Shown here in pieces: positions 6,699 to 10,051 of a stretch of 10,051 nucleotides of DNA. Source of the DNA: an uncultured Ruminococcus sp. (lineage in GTDB: Bacteria; Bacillota; Clostridia; Oscillospirales; Ruminococcaceae); NCBI GenBank assembly GCA_946404705.1, contig CAMJES010000051.1, forward strand, positions 1 to 10,051, written 5' to 3'. Under the pieces are notes generated by a model. That model ran no database searches, had not been told where the DNA came from, and worked only from the letters and a program-made list of their open reading frames with translations. The translations under genes and the position numbers were made by a program. Position 1 is the first letter of the stretch, and the number at the start of each line of letters is the position of its first letter.

Positions 6699-6715
6699 TT
6701 GGTTTATGATATAAT
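6687..6715 (+). promoter_or_regulatory. Sigma-A promoter with extended -10, for the HD-GYP gene
   Basis: TTGTTT at 6687-6692 and TATAAT at 6710-6715 are separated by 17 bases, with TGA directly before the -10. The predicted start near 6722 leaves a leader of about 80 bases before the ATG at 6803. I saw no recognisable riboswitch in that leader. Confidence 0.78.
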
Positions 6716-6802
6716 ATAAATATGCAAAAATTGTCAGATCAAGCATAAAACCATATCTTTTTTATTCACAAGCATTACGGTCACGGCAAAAGGAGAAAAA
6801 CA

Positions 6803-8131
6803 ATGCTTATTTTACAATACTGCAAAACGCAGATAACTGCTCTGTTTATACTGGCGTATGTCGGAATACTGTATATCCGTGAGGGAAATCGGCTTAACAA
6901 GATCACAAGGAAATCAAACTGCTGCGCCTTATTCAGCGCAATGTACATAGTTGTTGAATTGGCAGTGCTTTTTGACGGCATCACCGCATTTACGATAAAT
7001 TCCCCCGACCTTGTTCCATGGTCGGTAAATCTTCTTATGCATTTGGGAATGTTCGTTGGCTATGAGATCTTTGTTACTCTGTTATTCTGGTACTGGGTAT
7101 ATGTTACGGTCGGAATCCCGAAAAAGAAATGGATAAAAGCTGCCTGCATTCTCCCGAGCGCAGTTTCGGTTTTGCTAACGATAATCTTCCTGCCCGACCT
7201 TGAAGCTATACCTGGCATATATACAAATTATTCAATGGGAAATTCCGTTTATGTTTGCTTTGCCACGGTTGCGATATACTGTGCGCTTACATTTGCTGTC
7301 ATTATCACAAAACACAGCTATATCCCGAAGAAAAAGCGCACCAGTCTATACGCTTCAATAGTAGTTATCGTCATCATTATGACAATACAGATCATATTCC
7401 CGGAATCCTTGGTGACCTGCATTGCAGCGGTAATGTCTACGCTGAGCATTTATATGAACATGGAAAATCCTTCTATACACGAGCTGGAGCATTATCACTA
7501 TGAAATGGTAATGGGATTTGCGACACTTGTCGAAAACAAAGACGACAGCACGGGCGGTCATATCAGACGTTCTTCGGCTTATGCCAATATCATCGCAAAA
7601 AATCTCAGAAAGAATCCGAAATACAGAAATATTATCACAAGGGACTACATTAACAATCTTGACCAAGCCGCACCTATGCACGACATCGGAAAGATCGGTA
7701 TTCCCGACGCGATACTGCAGAAGCCGGGCAAGCTCACCGACGAAGAATATGAAAAAATGAAAGAGCATCCCGTTATCGGCGGAAAAATTATCAAGGACAC
7801 CTTCGGGCATCTTTATAACGGCGAATATGAAAATATGGCGTATCAGGTCGCAAGGTATCATCATGAAAAATGGAACGGCAAGGGCTATCCCGAGGGTCTG
7901 AGCGGAACGGACATTCCTCTCTGCGCGCGAATAATGGCTGTTGCGGACGTTTTTGACGCTGTTTCGGCAAAACGCTGTTACAGAGATGCTATGCCGCTTG
8001 AAGACTGCTACAATATCATAATGAAGGGCCGCGGCGAGGATTTTGACCCCGATATCGTTGATACATTTATGATGTGCAAAGACAAGGTCGAGGAGATCTA
8101 TCACAGCAGCAACAACTTAACAAAGGAATAA
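6803..8131 (+). CDS. Membrane HD-GYP domain protein, probable cyclic-di-GMP phosphodiesterase
   Basis: The protein has 442 residues. The N-terminal half contains six or seven hydrophobic helices at about 11-25, 39-62, 74-103, 112-130, 149-169, 181-199 and 202-217, resembling the membrane input regions of many clostridial GGDEF and HD-GYP proteins. A cytoplasmic HD-GYP domain spans about 230-430. All expected metal ligands are visible: Glu244, His253, His293-Asp294 in MHDIGKIGIP, His322, His353-His354 and Asp382. The signature GKGYPEGLSG has Gly361-Tyr362-Pro363. Known HD-GYP proteins hydrolyse cyclic-di-GMP to pGpG or GMP; some act on cGAMP-type dinucleotides. The complete ligand set suggests an active enzyme. 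The membrane part probably senses a signal at or in the membrane. No GGDEF or receiver domain is attached. ATG 6803 follows an AAAAGGAG site at 6788-6795. The GH5 gene begins 97 bases downstream with no obvious terminator between, so co-transcription is possible. Confidence 0.93.
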   Translation: MLILQYCKTQITALFILAYVGILYIREGNRLNKITRKSNCCALFSAMYIVVELAVLFDGITAFTINSPDLVPWSVNLLMHLGMFVGYEIFVTLLFWYWVYVTVGIPKKKWIKAACILPSAVSVLLTIIFLPDLEAIPGIYTNYSMGNSVYVCFATVAIYCALTFAVIITKHSYIPKKKRTSLYASIVVIVIIMTIQIIFPESLVTCIAAVMSTLSIYMNMENPSIHELEHYHYEMVMGFATLVENKDDSTGGHIRRSSAYANIIAKNLRKNPKYRNIITRDYINNLDQAAPMHDIGKIGIPDAILQKPGKLTDEEYEKMKEHPVIGGKIIKDTFGHLYNGEYENMAYQVARYHHEKWNGKGYPEGLSGTDIPLCARIMAVADVFDAVSAKRCYRDAMPLEDCYNIIMKGRGEDFDPDIVDTFMMCKDKVEEIYHSSNNLTKE

Positions 8132-8228
8132 GGCTGTGCATAGTTTTTTATGCAGAAAGAACATCGTAAACAAAATAGTGTTCATTTGCTATATCGTATC
8201 CATTTTGAATGCTGAAAGGAGAACGGCT

Positions 8229-9653
8229 ATGAAACATAGTTCGTTATTAAAGAAAACAATATCTGCCGCTATCGCCTCTGCAATGCTCATTACAGCTTTG
8301 ACTTTCCCAACAGAAGCGGCAGCTACGACAGAAACGGCAGAAAAAGCGGTAAAAACAATAAATGCAGGCTGGAATCTTGGAAACACCCTTGACAGCTGCG
8401 GAGAATGGATAGGACTTTATACCGACGGCAAACCTTCAAGCTATGAAACCGCATGGGGCAATCCCACGGCTTCAAAAAAGCTTATTACAACTGTAAAAAA
8501 ATCAGGTTTCAACGCAGTAAGAGTTCCCGTGACCTGGGCTGAGCATATTGATGACAGCGGCAATATCGACAAGGAATGGCTTGACCGTGTGCAGGAAGTT
8601 GTTGACTATGTTCTGTCACAGGATATGTACTGCATCCTTAACGTTCACCACGATGCAGGCGCAGACGGCTGGCTTGAAGCGTCGGCGGATTGTTACAAAA
8701 ATAATTCAAAGAAGTTTGCTGCATTGTGGAAAAACATCGCTCTGCGTTTCAGAGATTGTGACAGTAAGCTGATCTTTGAGGGCTTCAATGAGATGCTTGA
8801 CAGCAATAACAGCTGGTCAGACGCAAAATCGGCTGATGCATATAAAGCGGTGAACGATTTTAATCAGCTTTTTGTTGATACGGTAAGAAAAACAGGCGGA
8901 AACAATGCTGAACGCAATCTTATGGTGCAGGTCTATTCGGGCAGCTGTACCGAGAAGGCTCTGGCAGGATTTGTGCTTCCGAAAGATACAGCAAAGAACC
9001 ATCTGATAATCCAAACCCATAATTACGATCCCCAGGGATTTACCGCTTCTGACACAGAATGGACAAATATGACGGATAAATGGGGAACAGCTTCCGAAAA
9101 GTCATACTTTGACAAGCTGTTTACAAGGCTTGACAGTTTTGCCAAAAAGCAAGGCGCTCCTCTTGTCATAGGTGAATTAGGTGCAGATTACAAGGATAAT
9201 GACAGTTCGCGAAAGCTTTATGCAGAATATTTTGTAAAAGCTGCAGCATATCACGGAATAAAATGCTTCTGGTGGGATACGGGCAAAATGGCGCTGTTTG
9301 ACCGCGAGAAATGTACTGTGACCCACCCCGAAATTGTCAAGGCTCTTACGGAATATTCTACCACCGATAAATCAGCTGATAAAACAGACAAACTTCCCCC
9401 TCCCAAGGTTACTGCAAAAATAAACGGCAGTAAGATCACCTTGAAATGGAACAGCATTGAGGGCGCATATTGTTACAGAGTTTATGAATATAATACCGAA
9501 AAAGGAAAATATGTGAGGATAAAAACCGTAAAGAGTTCGTCCTGCACAATAAAAAAATCTGAAACGTCAAGCCGAAAGTTCATTGTCTGTGCTGTTTCCA
9601 AAATCGATGAAGGATATAAAAACGGTGAGCTTTCTAAAGCTGTAAAAGTGTGA
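8229..9653 (+). CDS. Secreted glycoside hydrolase family 5 (endoglucanase-type) with C-terminal FN3-like module
   Basis: The protein has 474 residues. A signal peptide covers about residues 1-31, with two lysines, a hydrophobic core and probable cleavage near TEAAA. The GH5 catalytic barrel spans about 40-376. It has the opening motif GWNLGNTLD (47-55), AWGNP (75-79), substrate-site NVHHD (138-142), the acid/base FNEM with Glu188, HNYDP (264-268), the nucleophile IGELGA with Glu316, and FWWD (347-350). These features are typical of GH5 endo-beta-1,4-glucanases of rumen Ruminococci; xyloglucanase, mannanase or lichenase activity cannot be excluded. A short linker leads to a fibronectin-III-like module at about 390-474, with KITLKWNSIEGAYCYRVYEY. 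No dockerin, cellulose-binding module or sorting signal is seen, so the enzyme is probably released. An in-frame GTG at 8136 would extend the protein, but AAAGGAG at 8215-8221 and the signal peptide fix the start at 8229. I found no clear promoter in 8132-8228. Confidence 0.94.
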   Translation: MKHSSLLKKTISAAIASAMLITALTFPTEAAATTETAEKAVKTINAGWNLGNTLDSCGEWIGLYTDGKPSSYETAWGNPTASKKLITTVKKSGFNAVRVPVTWAEHIDDSGNIDKEWLDRVQEVVDYVLSQDMYCILNVHHDAGADGWLEASADCYKNNSKKFAALWKNIALRFRDCDSKLIFEGFNEMLDSNNSWSDAKSADAYKAVNDFNQLFVDTVRKTGGNNAERNLMVQVYSGSCTEKALAGFVLPKDTAKNHLIIQTHNYDPQGFTASDTEWTNMTDKWGTASEKSYFDKLFTRLDSFAKKQGAPLVIGELGADYKDNDSSRKLYAEYFVKAAAYHGIKCFWWDTGKMALFDREKCTVTHPEIVKALTEYSTTDKSADKTDKLPPPKVTAKINGSKITLKWNSIEGAYCYRVYEYNTEKGKYVRIKTVKSSSCTIKKSETSSRKFIVCAVSKIDEGYKNGELSKAVKV

Positions 9654-9694
9654 TTGAAATGGTGTTAGCGCTTATTCTGAGCTTTGAATAATAT

Positions 9695-9737
9695 AACGAG
9701 CCTGTACGGTAAATAATTTCCGCACAGGCTCGTTTTT
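9695..9737. terminator. Rho-independent terminator between convergent genes
   Basis: AACGAGCCTGT at 9695-9705 pairs over eleven bases with ACAGGCTCGTT at 9724-9734. After one A-C mismatch, CGG at 9707-9709 pairs with CCG at 9720-9722. The plus strand continues into a T-run at 9733-9737, ending transcription of the GH5 gene. The minus-strand side is followed by an AT-rich but not T-rich tract, so bidirectional use for the cysteine desulfurase gene is plausible but weaker. Confidence 0.88.
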
Positions 9738-9782
9738 AATGAGCAATACCGGGCAGAACGCTCTACTCAATATTGCCTTATA

Positions 9783-10051
9783 TTATTTGGTTTTTGCAAG
9801 ATTTTCATAACCGTCAATAATTCCGTTGACAAGCGCATTTATATCGCCGTTTGTCGTTTCACGGCATATCGATACGCGGATCGCGCTGTCGGCAAGTCTG
9901 TCGGGAATGCCCATTGCCGTAAGCACGGAGCTGTGCGCTCCCTTTGAGCAGGCGGAACCGCTTGAAACATACACTCCCCTGCTTTCAAGGTGATGAAGCA
10001 TTATCTCCGAGCGTATACCCTCGACCGAGAAGTTCAGAACATAGGGCGAGT
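9783..10051 (-). CDS. Cysteine desulfurase (NifS/IscS type), C-terminal part, cut by window end
   Basis: The visible 88 C-terminal residues read leftward from 10049 to the stop at 9783-9785; the rest lies beyond the window. The segment starts SPYVLNFSVEGIRSEIMLHH, typical of the small domain of PLP-dependent cysteine desulfurases. It continues with YVSSGSACSKGAHSSVL, which holds the active-site cysteine (codon 9948-9950), and AIRVSICRETT, matching the conserved IRxSxGR element except that Cys replaces the usual Gly. These enzymes take sulfur from cysteine as a persulfide for iron-sulfur cluster assembly, thiamine or tRNA thiolation. An internal ATG at 9999-10001 is not the true start, since conserved sequence runs upstream of it. 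Partner genes (nifU/iscU-like, thiI or mnmA) would lie outside the window, so the specific pathway cannot be told. Neighbouring genes on the other strand are unrelated. Confidence 0.94.
   Translation of the reverse strand, partial: SPYVLNFSVEGIRSEIMLHHLESRGVYVSSGSACSKGAHSSVLTAMGIPDRLADSAIRVSICRETTNGDINALVNGIIDGYENLAKTK

Noticed and set aside
6716..6802. Possible cyclic-di-GMP riboswitch in the leader of the HD-GYP gene
   Set aside because: The leader is short, and I see neither the conserved GEMM-type core nor a stable multi-helix fold.
8137..8154. TGCATA/TATGCA hairpin after the HD-GYP gene as a terminator
   Set aside because: The stem has only six AT-rich pairs, the T-run is in the loop, and no T-tract follows.
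8136..8228. GTG 8136 start giving the GH5 protein a 31-residue extension
   Set aside because: The extension would bury the signal peptide, whereas AAAGGAG at 8215-8221 places the start at 8229.
9743..9776. GCAATA/TATTGC inverted repeat after the cysteine desulfurase gene
   Set aside because: A six-base stem with a long loop and no T-run on the minus strand does not support a terminator call.

Overview
The window looks like a contig end from an anaerobic, Gram-positive gut or rumen bacterium, probably near Ruminococcus / Oscillospiraceae. This placement is inference. It rests on a secreted GH5 cellulase-type enzyme, Thr/Pro-rich linkers on surface proteins, InlB/Flg_new-type B repeats, strong AGGAG ribosome binding sites, consensus sigma-A promoters and a low-to-moderate GC content. 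No marker gene fixes the taxon.

The first 49 bases are not genomic. They read as the tail of an Illumina P7 oligo, a 10-base index and the read-2 adapter. Genomic sequence starts at about 50.

Layout: (1) 124-336, a small two-helix membrane protein. (2) 351-4185, a three-gene operon with its own extended -10 promoter and terminator: two paralogous membrane-anchored FecR-domain proteins, the second ending in four B repeats, followed by a lipoprotein cyclophilin. (3) 4204-4360, a free-standing tRNA-Pro(GGG) with a perfect consensus promoter and its own terminator. (4) 4412-6624, a large lipoprotein of unknown function with two DxDGDG-containing halves. (5) 6687-8131, a seven-helix membrane HD-GYP protein, probably a cyclic-di-GMP phosphodiesterase. 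(6) 8229-9653, a secreted GH5 glycosidase with a C-terminal fibronectin-III-like module. (7) 9696-9737, a strong terminator between convergent genes. (8) 9783-10051 on the minus strand, the C-terminal part of a NifS/IscS-type cysteine desulfurase, cut by the window end.

Almost every protein gene here acts at the membrane or outside it. The best candidate for something new is the FecR-FecR-cyclophilin operon. It has no sigma factor or TonB receptor partner, so it does not fit the classical FecIR signalling role and looks more like a cell-surface or wall-associated module with its own foldase. The HD-GYP/GH5 pair may link cyclic-di-GMP level to polysaccharide degradation, but that rests only on adjacency. 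I found no CRISPR array, insertion sequence, phage gene, rRNA or recognisable riboswitch.
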